From Streptomyces sp. B3I8 (GTDB lineage Bacteria; Actinomycetota; Actinomycetes; Streptomycetales; Streptomycetaceae): DNA of 64,000 bases. A program made the position numbers and the translations under genes. Shown one piece after another: positions 25,438 through 36,566 of this stretch. The notes beneath the pieces were generated by a model that saw nothing but the letters and a program-made list of their open reading frames with translations, did not search any database and was not told the DNA's origin. The stretch lies in the NCBI RefSeq assembly GCF_030816915.1, contig NZ_JAUSYN010000002.1, forward strand, positions 3,175,501 through 3,239,500. The letters are read 5' to 3'. Within the stretch, counting starts at the first letter, position 1, and each line of letters starts with the position of its first letter.

Positions 25438-26949
25438 ATGAGCGCCACCCGAACGGGCGAATCGACGGGGGCCGACCCTCGCCGTTGGTGGAGCCTGGTG
25501 ATCATTGCCCTGGCCCAGCTGATGGTGGTCCTGGACGCGACGATCGTGAACATCGCCCTGCCCTCCGCCCAGCACGCCCTGCACATGTCCGACGCCAACC
25601 GACAGTGGGTGATCACCGCCTACACCCTGGCCTTCGGAGGTCTGCTGCTGCTCGGCGGGCGGATCGCCGACCTCATCGGCCGCAAGCGCGCCTTCCTCAT
25701 CGGACTGGTCGGCTTCGCCGTCGCCTCGGCGCTCGGCGGTGCCGCGAGCGGTTCCGGCATGCTGTTCGGCGCCCGTGCCCTGCAGGGCGCCTTCGCCGCC
25801 GTCCTCGCCCCGTCCGCGCTGAGCCTGCTCACCACCACGTTCACCGATCCCAAGGAGCGCGGAAAGGCCTTCGGCATCTACGGCGCCCTGGCCGGCAGCG
25901 GCTCGGCGATCGGCTTCATCGCGGGCGGGCTGCTCACCGAGTACCTGAACTGGCGCTGGTGCCTGTACGTCAACATCCCCATCGCCGCCGTCGCCGTCCT
26001 CGGCGGACTCGCCCTCCTCCACGACCACCCGCGCCACGGCGACGCCCGCCTCGACGTGCCCGGCGTCCTGTTGGGCTGCGGCGGCCTCGTCGCCCTCGTC
26101 TACGGCTTCAGCGAGGCCCAGCCCCGCGGCTGGACCGACCCGTTCGTGCTCGCCCTGTTCGCGGTGGCCGCCGTGCTGCTCGCCGCGTTCGTGTGGTGGC
26201 AGACCAGGGCCCCCGACCCGCTGCTGCCGCTGCACATCCTCCGCGACCGCGACCGGGCCGGCTGCTTCCTGACCATGGGCCTGGCGGTCATCGGCATGTT
26301 CGGCATGTTCCTGTTCATGACCTACTACCTGCAGGTCATCCTCGGCTACTCGCCGGTCCGCGCGGGCCTGGCCTTCCTGCCGCTCACCGTGGCGATCATC
26401 GTGGGCTCGACCCAGATCTCCGCCCGACTCCTGCACCACGTACCGCCGCGCACCCTCATGGTGCCGGGCATGCTGCTCTCGGCGATCGCCATGGTCATCC
26501 TCACCCGGATGACCGTGCACTCGTCGTACACCAGCGAGCTCCTCCCCCCGCTGCTGCTGATGGGCCTCGGCATGGGGCTGACCTTCATGCCGGTCTTCGC
26601 CACCGCGACCTCCGGAGTCGCCCCCCGCGACTCGGGCGTCACCTCGGCGACCGTCAACACTTCGCAGCAGGTGGGCGGCTCCATCGGCACGGCCCTGCTC
26701 AACACGATCGCGACGAGCAGCGCGACCGCCTTCATCGCCGCGCACCTGACCGACCCGTCCCACCGGAACCTGGTCGTCCGCGAGGGCGTCGTGCACGGCT
26801 ACACGACCGCCCTGTGGTGGGCGGCAGCCGTGTTCCTGCTGGCCGCCGTGGTCGCCGGAACCATGGTGACCGCCCGGGCGCCCAAGCACGCCACGCCGAC
26901 CGAGGCCCCGGTCCCCGAGTCAGTCCACCGATCCGGCGCCCGTCCCTGA
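25438..26949 (+). CDS. DHA2-family (14-TM) drug efflux MFS transporter
   Basis: A 503-residue proton-driven exporter of the EmrB/QacA (DHA2) type with about 14 membrane helices. It shows 'LDATIVNIALPSAQHAL' in helix 1, motif A as 'GRIADLIGRKRAFL' and motif C-like 'GSGSAIGFIAGGLLT'. ATG 25438 was chosen; an upstream in-frame ATG at 25402 would add 12 residues. AT-rich sequence around 25405-25435 may be its promoter. The 3' end overlaps the convergent acetyltransferase gene by 30 bp. Confidence 0.92.
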   Translation: MSATRTGESTGADPRRWWSLVIIALAQLMVVLDATIVNIALPSAQHALHMSDANRQWVITAYTLAFGGLLLLGGRIADLIGRKRAFLIGLVGFAVASALGGAASGSGMLFGARALQGAFAAVLAPSALSLLTTTFTDPKERGKAFGIYGALAGSGSAIGFIAGGLLTEYLNWRWCLYVNIPIAAVAVLGGLALLHDHPRHGDARLDVPGVLLGCGGLVALVYGFSEAQPRGWTDPFVLALFAVAAVLLAAFVWWQTRAPDPLLPLHILRDRDRAGCFLTMGLAVIGMFGMFLFMTYYLQVILGYSPVRAGLAFLPLTVAIIVGSTQISARLLHHVPPRTLMVPGMLLSAIAMVILTRMTVHSSYTSELLPPLLLMGLGMGLTFMPVFATATSGVAPRDSGVTSATVNTSQQVGGSIGTALLNTIATSSATAFIAAHLTDPSHRNLVVREGVVHGYTTALWWAAAVFLLAAVVAGTMVTARAPKHATPTEAPVPESVHRSGARP

Positions 26950-27438
26950 TCCGGCGCCCGTCCCACCGTCAATGGCTCCGAGCTCCGCCAGGGCCCCGTC
27001 CGTCAGCCGGTACGTCGTCCACTCGTCGTGCGGGCGGGCGCCCAGCGCCTCGTAGAACGCGATCGAGGGGGCGTTCCAGTTCAGTACCGCCCACTCCAGG
27101 CGCCCGTAGCCGCGCGCCACGCAGATGCGGGCCAGCTCGGTCAGCAGCGCCCGACCGTGACCGCCGCCGCGCGCGCTCGGACGAACGTAGAGGTCCTCCA
27201 GGTGGATGCCGTGGACGCCGCGCCAGGTGGAGAAGTTCAGGAACCACAGCGCGAACCCGACCGGCTCCCCGTCCGCCTCGGCGAGGTGCGCGAAGGCCGC
27301 CGGGCGCTCCCCGAAGAGCGCCTCGCGCAACTGTGTCTCCGTCGCCCGCGCCTGATCGGCCTCCTTCTCGTACTCCGCCAGCTCGCGGATCATCGCGTGG
27401 AGCACGGGGACGTCGTCGGGGGTCGCGGTACGGATCAT
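26920..27438 (-). CDS. GNAT-family N-acetyltransferase
   Basis: A 172-residue GNAT enzyme that moves an acetyl group from acetyl-CoA to an amine. It resembles diamine (spermidine) acetyltransferases: 'ATPDDVPVLHAMIRELAEYE', 'HLEDLYVRPSARGGGHGRAL' (the acetyl-CoA loop) and 'LEWAVLNWNAPSIAFYEALG'. The ATG at 27438 fits. The last residues are a Gly/Thr/Ser repeat that overlaps the 3' end of the DHA2 transporter gene tail to tail. Confidence 0.9.
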   Translation of the reverse strand: MIRTATPDDVPVLHAMIRELAEYEKEADQARATETQLREALFGERPAAFAHLAEADGEPVGFALWFLNFSTWRGVHGIHLEDLYVRPSARGGGHGRALLTELARICVARGYGRLEWAVLNWNAPSIAFYEALGARPHDEWTTYRLTDGALAELGAIDGGTGAGSGTGAGSVD

Positions 27439-27510
27439 GCGGGCAGTGTCACACACGACCGACGGACGGGACCGCTGCGGGATCACGGCGCCCCTGCCAC
27501 CCTTGACCTC

Positions 27511-28185
27511 ATGGCTGAGCGTGCGACGACGGCCACGCGCCGGTGGCGCGCGGGCCACCTCTGGACCTACGTACGACGCGCCCCCGGCACCTACCTCTGG
27601 TTGCTCGCCCTCTTCGGGACCACCGTCGCGCTGCACCGCATGTCCCCCGAGTTCGCACGCGAGTTCCTGCGGCACCGGTCCACCAACATCCACGAGCTGT
27701 CCGAGCACCCCGTGCGCGTCCTGCTCTCCAGCGCCCTGTGGACGGACGACGGCCACTGGCTCCCGTACGCCGCCCTCTACACCCTCTTCCACGCCCGCGC
27801 CGAACACTGGCTCGGCACCGCCCGCTGGCTCACCGTCTGCGCCGCCGCACACGTACTGGCCACCCTTGTCAGCGAGGGCGCCCTGCTCTGGGCCATACAC
27901 CTCGGCAGGGCACCGCACTCCGCCGTCGACACCCTCGACACGGGCGTCAGCTACGCGCTCGCCGGAGTCATGGGCGTCCTGACGTACCGCGTCCCGCCCC
28001 CCTGGCGGTACGCCTACGCCGCCGTCCTGCTCACGGCGTTCACCGTCCCCCTGCTCACCGGCCGCACGGTCACCGACCTGGGCCACCTCGTCTCAGTCCT
28101 GATCGGCCTCGCCTGCCATCCCCTGACCCGCCCCCACCCGCACCCCCGCGCCCGCTCGGCCACGCGAAAGGCCCGGATCGACTGA
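27511..28185 (+). CDS. Rhomboid-like membrane protein
   Basis: A 224-residue protein with about six membrane helices in the rhomboid arrangement. The rhomboid serine motif GxSG appears as 'TGVSYALAGVMG' (Gly-Val-Ser-Tyr), and a conserved His is in 'DLGHLVSVLIG'. The Ser and His of the dyad are therefore present, but the motif is atypical, as in the actinobacterial rhomboid-like families whose protease activity is unproven. The ATG at 27511 is 72 bp from the divergent acetyltransferase start. Confidence 0.75.
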   Translation: MAERATTATRRWRAGHLWTYVRRAPGTYLWLLALFGTTVALHRMSPEFAREFLRHRSTNIHELSEHPVRVLLSSALWTDDGHWLPYAALYTLFHARAEHWLGTARWLTVCAAAHVLATLVSEGALLWAIHLGRAPHSAVDTLDTGVSYALAGVMGVLTYRVPPPWRYAYAAVLLTAFTVPLLTGRTVTDLGHLVSVLIGLACHPLTRPHPHPRARSATRKARID

Positions 28186-28218
28186 CCCGGGCCTTCGCCG
28201 TACCGCTGTCCCCCTCGG

Positions 28219-28293
28219 AGCCCCCTGTCGGATTCGAACCGACGACCTACGCATTACAAGTGCGTTGCTCTGGCCGGACTGAGCTAAGGAGGC
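28219..28293 (-). tRNA. tRNA-Thr (anticodon UGU)
   Basis: Read on the minus strand it folds into a standard cloverleaf: acceptor GCCTCCT with AGGGGGC (one G-U pair), D-arm GCTCAG, anticodon stem ACGCA/TGCGT with loop CTTGTAA, and T-arm with GGTTCGAATCC. Anticodon TGT reads ACA, a rare Thr codon in this GC-rich genome. CCA is not encoded. Confidence 0.95.
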
Positions 28294-28533
28294 GTACACG
28301 CCCGGCGCGCGGGCGTGCGTGTGCAGTGTACCCATCGGCCGCGGGGGCCCCGTCAGGATCGGTACGAAGTTCACGGGTCCGGAACTACTGACAGATCAGG
28401 TGAACACCAGGTAGCGTCCTGTGCCAGTTCACTCCTGTGGACCACACCACAACGGAATCAGCCGTAGTGGCGCACCACCTTCCACAACGGATCGTCCGGC
28501 ACGTTCCTGCCGGTAGAAGGGGGCCCATTCACC

Positions 28534-29670
<1,137 letters not shown>

Positions 29671-29994
29671 GACGGGCCGACTCGGGCCGACACGGCCGAC
29701 CGTGGCCGCGAGCGCCCGCGGCGTCGTGGAACCGGCGCCGTGGAACCGGCGTTCGTGGAACCGGCGTTCGTGACGCTTCTCCCGGGACGACGATTCACCC
29801 GAGATGACGAAAGAGGGCCCCGCAGGCTGCTGCGGGGCCCTCTTCGCTGCTCTCACGCGCCACGGAAAGACCCCGGCAGACCGGACGTTTCGAGCCGTGT
29901 GCGTCAACCCCGTACCCAGAAAACCCGGGTTCGACATCCCCCGAACCGGTGACGGAATGTTCCCACGCCATCACCGCACGCTACGCTCACTCGC
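29671..29994. other. msiK 3' intergenic region
   Basis: 324 bp with no gene. It holds three near-identical 15-bp copies of GTGGAACCGGCGTTC type (29726-29771), the msiK terminator, and just before the next gene a TACGCT hexamer at 29982-29987. Confidence 0.7.
29811..29844 (+). terminator. msiK terminator hairpin
   Basis: A perfect 15-bp stem (AAGAGGGCCCCGCAG and its complement) closes a GCTG loop; the stem ends in CTCTT and there is no longer T-run, as is common in Streptomyces. Confidence 0.9.
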
Positions 29995-30450
29995 GTGAAG
30001 CACTCCACTACCCCGCGGACACGGCGCGGTCCGGGCCCCGCCCGCCGGATCGGCCGTTCCCTCGCCCTCGTCCTGCCCGTCGTCATGGTGCTCTCCGGAA
30101 CACTCGCGGTCACCCGGGTCAACTGGTCCGGCGGTTCCACCGACTCGGTGCTGGCCGCGTCCGACGCCGAGGTGTCGGGCCCCGCCGGTCATGCCAGGAC
30201 CCGCGCGCCACAGGATGCGCTGCGCGACAGACTCCTGCTCGAAATGCAGGAGAAGGACCCGGCCGTCGCGCTGACCCACCTTCAGCAGGCGGTCGACGAA
30301 CGCCCGTCGCTTGCCAGGCACTGCGCGTCCATCGCCCGTGCCCTGGGCCGCGCCGCGGTGCGTGTCTACGGTCCTATCCGGGCCCAGTCATACGCCCGCC
30401 CGGTCTGCGACACGTCGTTCGCCACGGGGGTGGCGGCGTTCCAGGGCTGA
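29995..30450 (+). CDS. Hypothetical membrane-anchored or secreted protein
   Basis: 151 residues with a basic N-terminus and one hydrophobic segment ('LALVLPVVMVLSGTLAV', about residues 23-39) that acts as a signal peptide or anchor, followed by a small helical domain with two Cys (about 108 and 136) that could form a disulfide. I do not recognise the family. The GTG start has no Shine-Dalgarno, and TACGCT ends 7 nt before it, suggesting a leaderless transcript. Confidence 0.6.
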   Translation: MKHSTTPRTRRGPGPARRIGRSLALVLPVVMVLSGTLAVTRVNWSGGSTDSVLAASDAEVSGPAGHARTRAPQDALRDRLLLEMQEKDPAVALTHLQQAVDERPSLARHCASIARALGRAAVRVYGPIRAQSYARPVCDTSFATGVAAFQG

Positions 30451-30525
30451 GCGGAGTCGCACAGAGGCGCAGGATCGACACCGCGCCCCGCGAGGGGCGC
30501 GGAACTGCCCGCCTAACCTAGGGGC

Positions 30526-31257
30526 ATGACCGATCCGACCACCGCCTCCCGCCCTCGCCAAGCCGTCATCCTGGCCGGCGGCCAGGGCAGCCGGCTGCGC
30601 CCGTACACCGACGACCGTCCCAAACCGATGGTCGAGATCCCCGGCACGGGCACGCCGATCATCGGCCACCAGCTCACCTGGCTCGCCGAGGCGGGCGTGA
30701 GCGATGTCGTCGTCTCCTGCGGGCACCTTGCCGAGGTTCTCCAGGAGTGGCTGGACTCCACCGACCTGCCCGTCGCCGTCACCACCGTCGTCGAGACGGA
30801 GCCGCTCGGCCGAGGCGGCGGCCTCAAGTACGCCGCCGCGCACCTTCCCCACCCCGACCGGTCCTGGTACGCCACCAACGGCGACATCTGGACCCGTTTC
30901 CCGCTGCGCGACATGGCGGACTTCCACACCGAGCGGGACGCCGTGGCGACCCTCGCGCTGGCCCGCCCTCGCATCCCCTGGGGCGCCGTGCAGACGGACG
31001 GCTTCGGCCACATCACGGACTTCATCGAGGCGCCACCGTCCCCGTTCGAGGTCAACGCCGGCGTCTACGTCTTCTCCCCCGCGTTCGCCGCGCTGCTGCC
31101 GGAACGGGGCGACCACGAGCGCACCACGTTCCCCCGGCTGGCCCGGGAGCGGCGCCTGTCCGGCTTCCCGCTGCCGCAGGGCGCGTACTGGCGTGCCATC
31201 GACACGGCGAAGGACCTGCGGGAAGCCGCGAAGGAACTGGCGAGCCTCCCCCACTGA
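30526..31257 (+). CDS. Sugar-phosphate nucleotidyltransferase
   Basis: A 243-residue NTP-transferase of the RmlA/ManC-like fold, which couples a sugar-1-phosphate to a nucleotide. The signature 'AVILAGGQGSRLRPYTDDRP' with 'KPMVEI' is at residues 13-39, and 'NGDIW' near 122 supplies the metal-binding Asp. It lacks the C-terminal hexapeptide domain of bifunctional relatives. Mannose-1-phosphate guanylyltransferase is the nearest guess; the substrate is not proven. It ends before a strong bidirectional terminator. Confidence 0.85.
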   Translation: MTDPTTASRPRQAVILAGGQGSRLRPYTDDRPKPMVEIPGTGTPIIGHQLTWLAEAGVSDVVVSCGHLAEVLQEWLDSTDLPVAVTTVVETEPLGRGGGLKYAAAHLPHPDRSWYATNGDIWTRFPLRDMADFHTERDAVATLALARPRIPWGAVQTDGFGHITDFIEAPPSPFEVNAGVYVFSPAFAALLPERGDHERTTFPRLARERRLSGFPLPQGAYWRAIDTAKDLREAAKELASLPH

Positions 31258-31352
31258 ACGCGCCCTCCCCCACTGAACACCCTCCCCCGCGCCGCCCCCT
31301 GCCGCGCGCCCTCCTCGCGGAAACAGGCGCGGGCGGAGGCATACGGGGACGC

Positions 31353-31395
31353 ACGACGAGAGCCCCGCGCAGGCGATGCGCGGGGCTCTCGTCGT
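31353..31395. terminator. Bidirectional terminator between convergent genes
   Basis: A perfect 19-bp stem with arms at 31353-31371 and 31377-31395 around a GGCGA loop. It serves the nucleotidyltransferase on the plus strand and the DoxX gene on the minus strand. Confidence 0.92.
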
Positions 31396-31427
31396 ATGCG
31401 TGAGGGTCGGCGGACGGCGTATGGGCC

Positions 31428-33179
31428 CTACCCCAGCAGCCCGCCCACCAGCCGGTCCGAGCCACCCGAGCCGCCGGAACCGCTGCCTCCGGCGCCCCCG
31501 GTGCTGCCGGTCCCGCCGCTCGTGGCGCCGCCGGCGGCACCCGTACCGCCCGCCGTCGACGGGCCGGCGCTGGTGCTCGGCGCCCGCTGGGCCGGTGCCC
31601 GGTCCTGCGGCGGCGCCTGCCCGGCCGTGCCCTGGGTCTGGCTGGGCTGCCCGCCGGTGACCGCGCCCGTCGTCCGGCTCGCACCGGGCGCCGTGGCGGA
31701 CCGCGACGGCGAGGACGTGGCGCCCTGCGTCGGCGCCCCGGCGGAAGCCGACGGGCTGACCTTCCGGTGTCGCTCGCCGGGCGCCTTCGGCAGCGGGGAG
31801 CCGGGCTGCTCGTTGTGCGGCGCCTCGCCGGGCCCCGGCACGACGACCCGGTCGGCGTCCCGCACGGCACCGCCGAGCAGCGAGCCGATCAGCAGCGTCA
31901 ACCCGGTGACCACGGCGGTGAGCAGGGCGCCACGACGCAGCACGTACCGGCGCAGGTCCCAGATGTCGGAGCGCGGGCCGAGCCGACGCCAGGCCCCGGC
32001 GGCGAGGCGGCCGTCGATCGAGTAGACGGGCGCCCCGGCGATGATCAGCGGGGACCAGGCGGCGAGGTAGATGATGTCGGGCGTGTCGTAGACCGGGACG
32101 GTCTTCCAGCTCACGGTGACGATGAGGGCCGCCGAGAGACCGGCGCCGACGACCGCGGCGACCCGCTGCCACAGCCCCAGCACGGTCAGGACGCCCACGA
32201 GCACCTGCAGGAACGCGATGACGAGCCCGGCGCCGACCGGGTGTTGGAGCGCGAACTGCCGCAGCGGTTCGGCCGCCTCCCAGGGGTGCAGGGAGTTGAG
32301 CCACTTGACCATGGAGCCGCGCTCGCCGCCGTCGAAGTAGACGGGGTCGCACAGCTTGCCCATGCCGGCGTAGACGGAGATGAAGCCGAGGAAGACCCGC
32401 AGCGGCAGCAGCACCACGCCGAGGTTCATGCGACGGCCGGGGTAGTAGGCATGGCGCACGTCGGCCTGCGTGGCGCCGGCGTGCCGGCCGGTGCGGTCGG
32501 CCGCCTCGTCCTCGGTGCCCTCGGCGGTCCCGTCGCCGTGGTCGCCGCCGTCATAGCCGTCGGCGCGGTAGCCGTCGCCGTCCGGTGTGTCGTACCCGGA
32601 ATTCCCGTACGTCTCGTCGCCGTACGCCCGGTCCCCGTACGCCTCTTCGTCGTACGTGCTCTCGACGCGCCGCATCTGCGGCAGCAGGCGGGTGCCGACG
32701 GCGGGGTCGGGGACGCGCGGGCCGCCGACGAACGGGGTGCGCGTGGTCGAGGCGCCGGTGTCGCCGTCCCCGGAGAAGGCGTCGACGCGGGGGATGACCT
32801 GTGTCGACCCGGCGTCGCCCGCCGGTTCCTCGCCGTGGCGTACTCCGCCCGCCCGCACGGCCTGCAGCAGCCGGTGGGCGCCCGTGTCGTCGGGTGCCGA
32901 ACGGCCGCTCCAGACGACGGGGCGACGCCGGGCATCGCCGGGCCGGCCCGCGGGGCGCACGGCGCCCTGCATGGCGCTCACGTGCCGTGCGACGGCGGCC
33001 GAACGGGCGCGCCGGGTCGACGCGCCCAGTTCCACGCGGAAACTCGCGTGGTTGACGACGACCTGCGCCGGATCGCTCGGCACCTTCACCATGCTCAGCG
33101 CGGGAGTGTCGTCCGGGGCCGGTGTACCGAAGCCCGACGCTCGGTCCCCCGAGGGTGTGCGGGGTGTTCTGGTGTCCAC
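31428..33179 (-). CDS. DoxX-family membrane protein with long disordered tails
   Basis: 583 residues. Residues 1-250 are disordered and charged, with repeated Tyr-Gly-Asp segments. Then comes a four-helix DoxX domain ('LPLRVFLGFISVYAGMGKL' to 'YLAAWSPLIIAGAPVYSIDG'), a further membrane helix ('LLTAVVTGLTLLIGSLLGG') and a Pro/Ser/Gly-rich extracytoplasmic tail. DoxX proteins are membrane redox-associated proteins of unclear role. The start is GTG 33179. The tail is encoded by short repeats such as GGCGGCGGATCC-like runs. Confidence 0.82.
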   Translation of the reverse strand: MDTRTPRTPSGDRASGFGTPAPDDTPALSMVKVPSDPAQVVVNHASFRVELGASTRRARSAAVARHVSAMQGAVRPAGRPGDARRRPVVWSGRSAPDDTGAHRLLQAVRAGGVRHGEEPAGDAGSTQVIPRVDAFSGDGDTGASTTRTPFVGGPRVPDPAVGTRLLPQMRRVESTYDEEAYGDRAYGDETYGNSGYDTPDGDGYRADGYDGGDHGDGTAEGTEDEAADRTGRHAGATQADVRHAYYPGRRMNLGVVLLPLRVFLGFISVYAGMGKLCDPVYFDGGERGSMVKWLNSLHPWEAAEPLRQFALQHPVGAGLVIAFLQVLVGVLTVLGLWQRVAAVVGAGLSAALIVTVSWKTVPVYDTPDIIYLAAWSPLIIAGAPVYSIDGRLAAGAWRRLGPRSDIWDLRRYVLRRGALLTAVVTGLTLLIGSLLGGAVRDADRVVVPGPGEAPHNEQPGSPLPKAPGERHRKVSPSASAGAPTQGATSSPSRSATAPGASRTTGAVTGGQPSQTQGTAGQAPPQDRAPAQRAPSTSAGPSTAGGTGAAGGATSGGTGSTGGAGGSGSGGSGGSDRLVGGLLG

Positions 33180-33311
33180 ACTGATCTAACCGAGTGACGT
33201 GTCGTTAGGACACTGCTTTGGCCCCGTCGATCTGTCCGGACCGCGTCAAGGTGGGCCACCCCGCCCGCTTCGACCGGATCAGGTGACCGGTCGTGCGGGC
33301 GTTCGGGGCGC

Positions 33312-34253
33312 TCAGGCCCGGCGGCGCGCCGCCTCGTACAGCACGATCCCGGCCGCGACACCGGCGTTGAGTGACTCGGCACCACCGGGCATCGGAATCC
33401 GTACCCGCACGTCACAGGTCTCGCCGACCAGCCGCGACAGGCCCTTGCCCTCGCTGCCGACGACGATCACGACCGGCCCGTCGAGTGCCTTCAGGTCGCC
33501 GAGCACGGCCTCCCCGTCGGCGGCCAGCCCCACGACCGCGATCCCGGCCTTCTTGTACGCCTCCAGGGCGCGCGTCAGGTTGGTGGCGCGCGCGACCGGC
33601 GTACGGGCGGCCGTACCGGCGGACGTCTTCCAGGCGCCCGCCGTCATGCCCGCCGCGCGCCGCTCGGGCACGACCACGCCGTGCCCGCCGAACGCGGAGA
33701 CCGAACGGACCACGGCGCCCAGGTTGCGCGGGTCGGTGACGCCGTCGAGCGCCACGATCAGCGGGTCCTCGCCCGCGTCGTGGGCGGCCCCGACCAGGTC
33801 CTCGGGGTGCGCGTACTCGTAGGGCGGCACCTGGAGGACGAGGCCCTGGTGGTTGAGGCCGTTCGTCATCCGGTCGAGCTCGGGGCGGGGCGCCTCCATG
33901 AGGTTGATGCCGCCGCGCTCGGCCGCGAGCTGGAGCGCCTCGCGCACCCGCTCGTCGTTGTCGATGAACTGCTGGACGTACAGCGTGTTCGCGGGCACGC
34001 CCTCGCGCAGCGCCTCGACGACCGGGTTGCGGCCGACGACCAGCTCGGAGGTGGACCTGCCGCCGCGCCCCCGGGGTGCGGGGCGGCGCGCGGCCTGCTT
34101 GGCCCTGGTGGTGGCGATGCGGTTCTTCTTGTGGCCCTTGCGCGCCTCGGCGGGCGGGGTCGGGCCCTTGCCCTCCAGGCCCTTGCGCCGCTGGCCGCCA
34201 CTGCCGACCTGCGCGCCCTTCTTGCCGGACATGCGGCGGTTGTTGGCTGCCAT
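33312..34253 (-). CDS. rlmB: 23S rRNA (guanosine-2'-O)-methyltransferase RlmB (TrmH family)
   Basis: Methylates the ribose of G2251 (E. coli numbering) in 23S rRNA. The 313-residue protein has a very basic N-terminal extension (1-80), an L30e-like substrate-binding domain starting '[14 protein letters not shown]', and a SPOUT knot with '[16 protein letters not shown]', '[10 protein letters not shown]' and '[18 protein letters not shown]'. The ATG at 34253 is the family-typical start. It follows cysS on the same strand after 219 bp, the usual actinobacterial pairing. Confidence 0.93.
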   Translation of the reverse strand: MAANNRRMSGKKGAQVGSGGQRRKGLEGKGPTPPAEARKGHKKNRIATTRAKQAARRPAPRGRGGRSTSELVVGRNPVVEALREGVPANTLYVQQFIDNDERVREALQLAAERGGINLMEAPRPELDRMTNGLNHQGLVLQVPPYEYAHPEDLVGAAHDAGEDPLIVALDGVTDPRNLGAVVRSVSAFGGHGVVVPERRAAGMTAGAWKTSAGTAARTPVARATNLTRALEAYKKAGIAVVGLAADGEAVLGDLKALDGPVVIVVGSEGKGLSRLVGETCDVRVRIPMPGGAESLNAGVAAGIVLYEAARRRA

Positions 34254-34472
34254 GACCTGCCCTGTCTCTCGTGAGCCGGTGCGATGAGGTTCGCACGCGA
34301 TGAAGTTCGTACGTCTGTGCAGTGTGCCGCCCGGAGGCCCGGACGGCACAATCGATCTTGCGAGGCGCGTGCGCGGGAGCACGCCCGGCACGAAGCGCCG
34401 CCGACGGGGAGCGCCCGCGAAGCGGAGCACGCCCCGACGCGGAGCCCGCGCCGGCGCCGGGCGAGTCCGCGC

Positions 34473-35873
34473 CTAGCGCGGGCCGAGGCTCCAGCGCGGC
34501 CCCTGCGGGCCGTCCTCGACGACCAGCCCGGACTGGCCGAGCTGGTCACGGATGGCGTCCGCGGTGGTCCAGTCCTTGCGGGCGCGGGCGGCCTCCCGCT
34601 GGTCGAGGACCATACGGACGAGAGTGTCGACGACGCCGTGCAGATCGTCGCCCCGGTCGTCCGCGGCGGCCCACTGCTCGTCCAACGGGTCGAGCCCGAG
34701 CACGCCGAGCATGGCCCGCACCTCGGCGAGGCGGGCGACGGCGGCCTCCTTGTCGTCGGCGGCCAGCGCGCTGTTGCCCTGCCGGACCGTGGTGTGCACG
34801 ACGGCGAGCGCCTGCGGAACGCCCAGGTCGTCGTCCATCGCCTCGGCGAACGCCGGCGGCACCTCGGCGGACGGCTCGACGACGCCCCCCGCCAGCTCCA
34901 CCACGCGCTGCGCGAAGCCCTCGATCCGCCCGAACGCCGACTCGGCCTCGCGCAGCGACTCCTCGCTGTACTCGATCATCGAACGGTAGTGCGGGGTGCC
35001 GAGGTAGTAGCGGAGCACGATCGGACGCCAGCGCTTGACCATCTCGGAGACGAGCACCGAGTTGCCGAGCGACTTGGACATCTTCTCGCCGCTCATCGTC
35101 ACCCAGGCGTTGTGCAGCCAGTACCGGGCGAACTCGTCGCCGTAGGCCTTGGCCTGCGCGATCTCGTTCTCATGGTGCGGGAAGATCAGGTCGAGCCCGC
35201 CGCCGTGGATGTCGAACGCGGAGCCGAGGTACTTGTGCGCCATCGCCGAGCACTCCAGGTGCCAGCCGGGGCGGCCGGGGCCCCACGGGGTCTCCCAGGT
35301 CGGCTCGCCGGGCTTGGCCGCCTTCCACAGCGCGAAGTCGCGCGGGTCCCGCTTGCCGGTCTCGCCGCTCCCCGAGGGCTGCTGGAGGTTGTCCAGTTCC
35401 TGGTTGGACAGCTCCAGATAGCCGGGGAAGGAGCGCACGTCGAAGTAGACGTTGCCGTCGGCCTCGTAGGCGTGCCCGCGCTCGATGAGCGTGCGCATCA
35501 TCTCGACCATCTCGGTGACGTGGCCGGTCGCGCGCGGTTCGTACGTGGGCGGCAGGCAGCCGAGGGCGGTGTAGCCGTCGTCGAAGGCGCGCTCGTTCTC
35601 GTAGCCGATGGCCCACCAGGGACGGCCCTGGTCGGAGGACTTGGCGATGATCTTGTCGTCGATGTCCGTGACGTTGCGGACGAACGTCACGTCGTACCCG
35701 CGGTACGCGAACCACCGGCGCAGGATGTCGAAGTTGAGCCCGGAGCGGATGTGCCCGATGTGCGGGGCCGCCTGCACGGTGGCACCGCACAGGTAGATCG
35801 AGACACAACCCGGTGTGAGCGGGACGAAGTCACGGATCTGCCGGGCGCTGGTGTCGTACAGACGAATGGTCAC
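34473..35873 (-). CDS. cysS: Cysteinyl-tRNA synthetase
   Basis: Charges tRNA-Cys. The 466-residue class I synthetase has the HIGH motif in '[13 protein letters not shown]' (about 37-49), zinc ligands including Cys29 in 'YLCGAT' and '[14 protein letters not shown]', the 'HHENEIAQ' element and KMSKS in '[10 protein letters not shown]' near 267. It sits between ispF and rlmB, so it is the tRNA synthetase and not the MshC ligase paralogue. Confidence 0.96.
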   Translation of the reverse strand: MTIRLYDTSARQIRDFVPLTPGCVSIYLCGATVQAAPHIGHIRSGLNFDILRRWFAYRGYDVTFVRNVTDIDDKIIAKSSDQGRPWWAIGYENERAFDDGYTALGCLPPTYEPRATGHVTEMVEMMRTLIERGHAYEADGNVYFDVRSFPGYLELSNQELDNLQQPSGSGETGKRDPRDFALWKAAKPGEPTWETPWGPGRPGWHLECSAMAHKYLGSAFDIHGGGLDLIFPHHENEIAQAKAYGDEFARYWLHNAWVTMSGEKMSKSLGNSVLVSEMVKRWRPIVLRYYLGTPHYRSMIEYSEESLREAESAFGRIEGFAQRVVELAGGVVEPSAEVPPAFAEAMDDDLGVPQALAVVHTTVRQGNSALAADDKEAAVARLAEVRAMLGVLGLDPLDEQWAAADDRGDDLHGVVDTLVRMVLDQREAARARKDWTTADAIRDQLGQSGLVVEDGPQGPRWSLGPR

Positions 35874-36038
35874 CCCACCAGGGTAGTGGGCCGTGGGGAG
35901 TGCCCCACGCCCATTCTGCCCAAGCTGTGCGTTTTCGTGAACGGGCGGCGGCGATCCCGTCCGCGGGGGCCTTCGGGCCTCTGGGCGCGCGCCCAGGGCT
36001 GGGGCGCACGCCCCGGGCTCAGCCTGCCGGGCGCGCGC

Positions 36039-36566
36039 TCACACCACGCGCGCCACCAACGCCGTCGCCACCGCCATCAGCCCCTCCCCGCGTCCGGGGA
36101 ACCCGAGGCCGTCCGTCGTCGCGCCGGAGACGCTGACCGGCGCCCCCACCACCTCGCCCAGCACCCGCTGGGCCTCCTCGCGCCGCTTGCCCACCTTCGG
36201 CCGCTCCCCCACGACCTGCACCGCCACGTTGCCGATCACGAACCCCTCGGCCCGCACGATCCGTGCCGCCTCGGCCAGCAGCGTCACCCCGGAGGCCCCG
36301 GCCCACTCGGGCCGCCCCGTGCCGAAGTGCTGTCCGAGGTCGCCGAGCCCCGCCGCGGAGAACAGCGCGTTGCACGCGGCGTGCGCGACGACGTCCGCGT
36401 CGGAGTGACCGGCCAGCCCGGGCCCCGCCCCCTCCCACTTCAGACCGGCGCACCACAGCTCGCGGCCCTCCTCGAAGGCGTGAATGTCGGTCCCGATGCC
36501 GACCCGCGGCAGTACGACCTGTTGTGCGTCGCGCACGTCCGGTGTCCCTCCCGTCTCAGAAACCAT
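36039..36566 (-). CDS. ispF: 2-C-methyl-D-erythritol 2,4-cyclodiphosphate synthase
   Basis: Cyclises CDP-methylerythritol phosphate in the MEP isoprenoid pathway. The 175-residue protein has the metal-binding '[14 protein letters not shown]' near the start and '[11 protein letters not shown]' near residue 54, and ends with '[17 protein letters not shown]'. Its ATG overlaps the 3' end of ispD by 11 bp, so they are co-translated. Confidence 0.95.
   Translation of the reverse strand: MVSETGGTPDVRDAQQVVLPRVGIGTDIHAFEEGRELWCAGLKWEGAGPGLAGHSDADVVAHAACNALFSAAGLGDLGQHFGTGRPEWAGASGVTLLAEAARIVRAEGFVIGNVAVQVVGERPKVGKRREEAQRVLGEVVGAPVSVSGATTDGLGFPGRGEGLMAVATALVARVV

Noticed and set aside
28438..28449. 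dre-like TGGACCACACCA upstream of msiK
   Set aside because: Only 9 of 12 positions match the DasR core, too weak to call without binding data.
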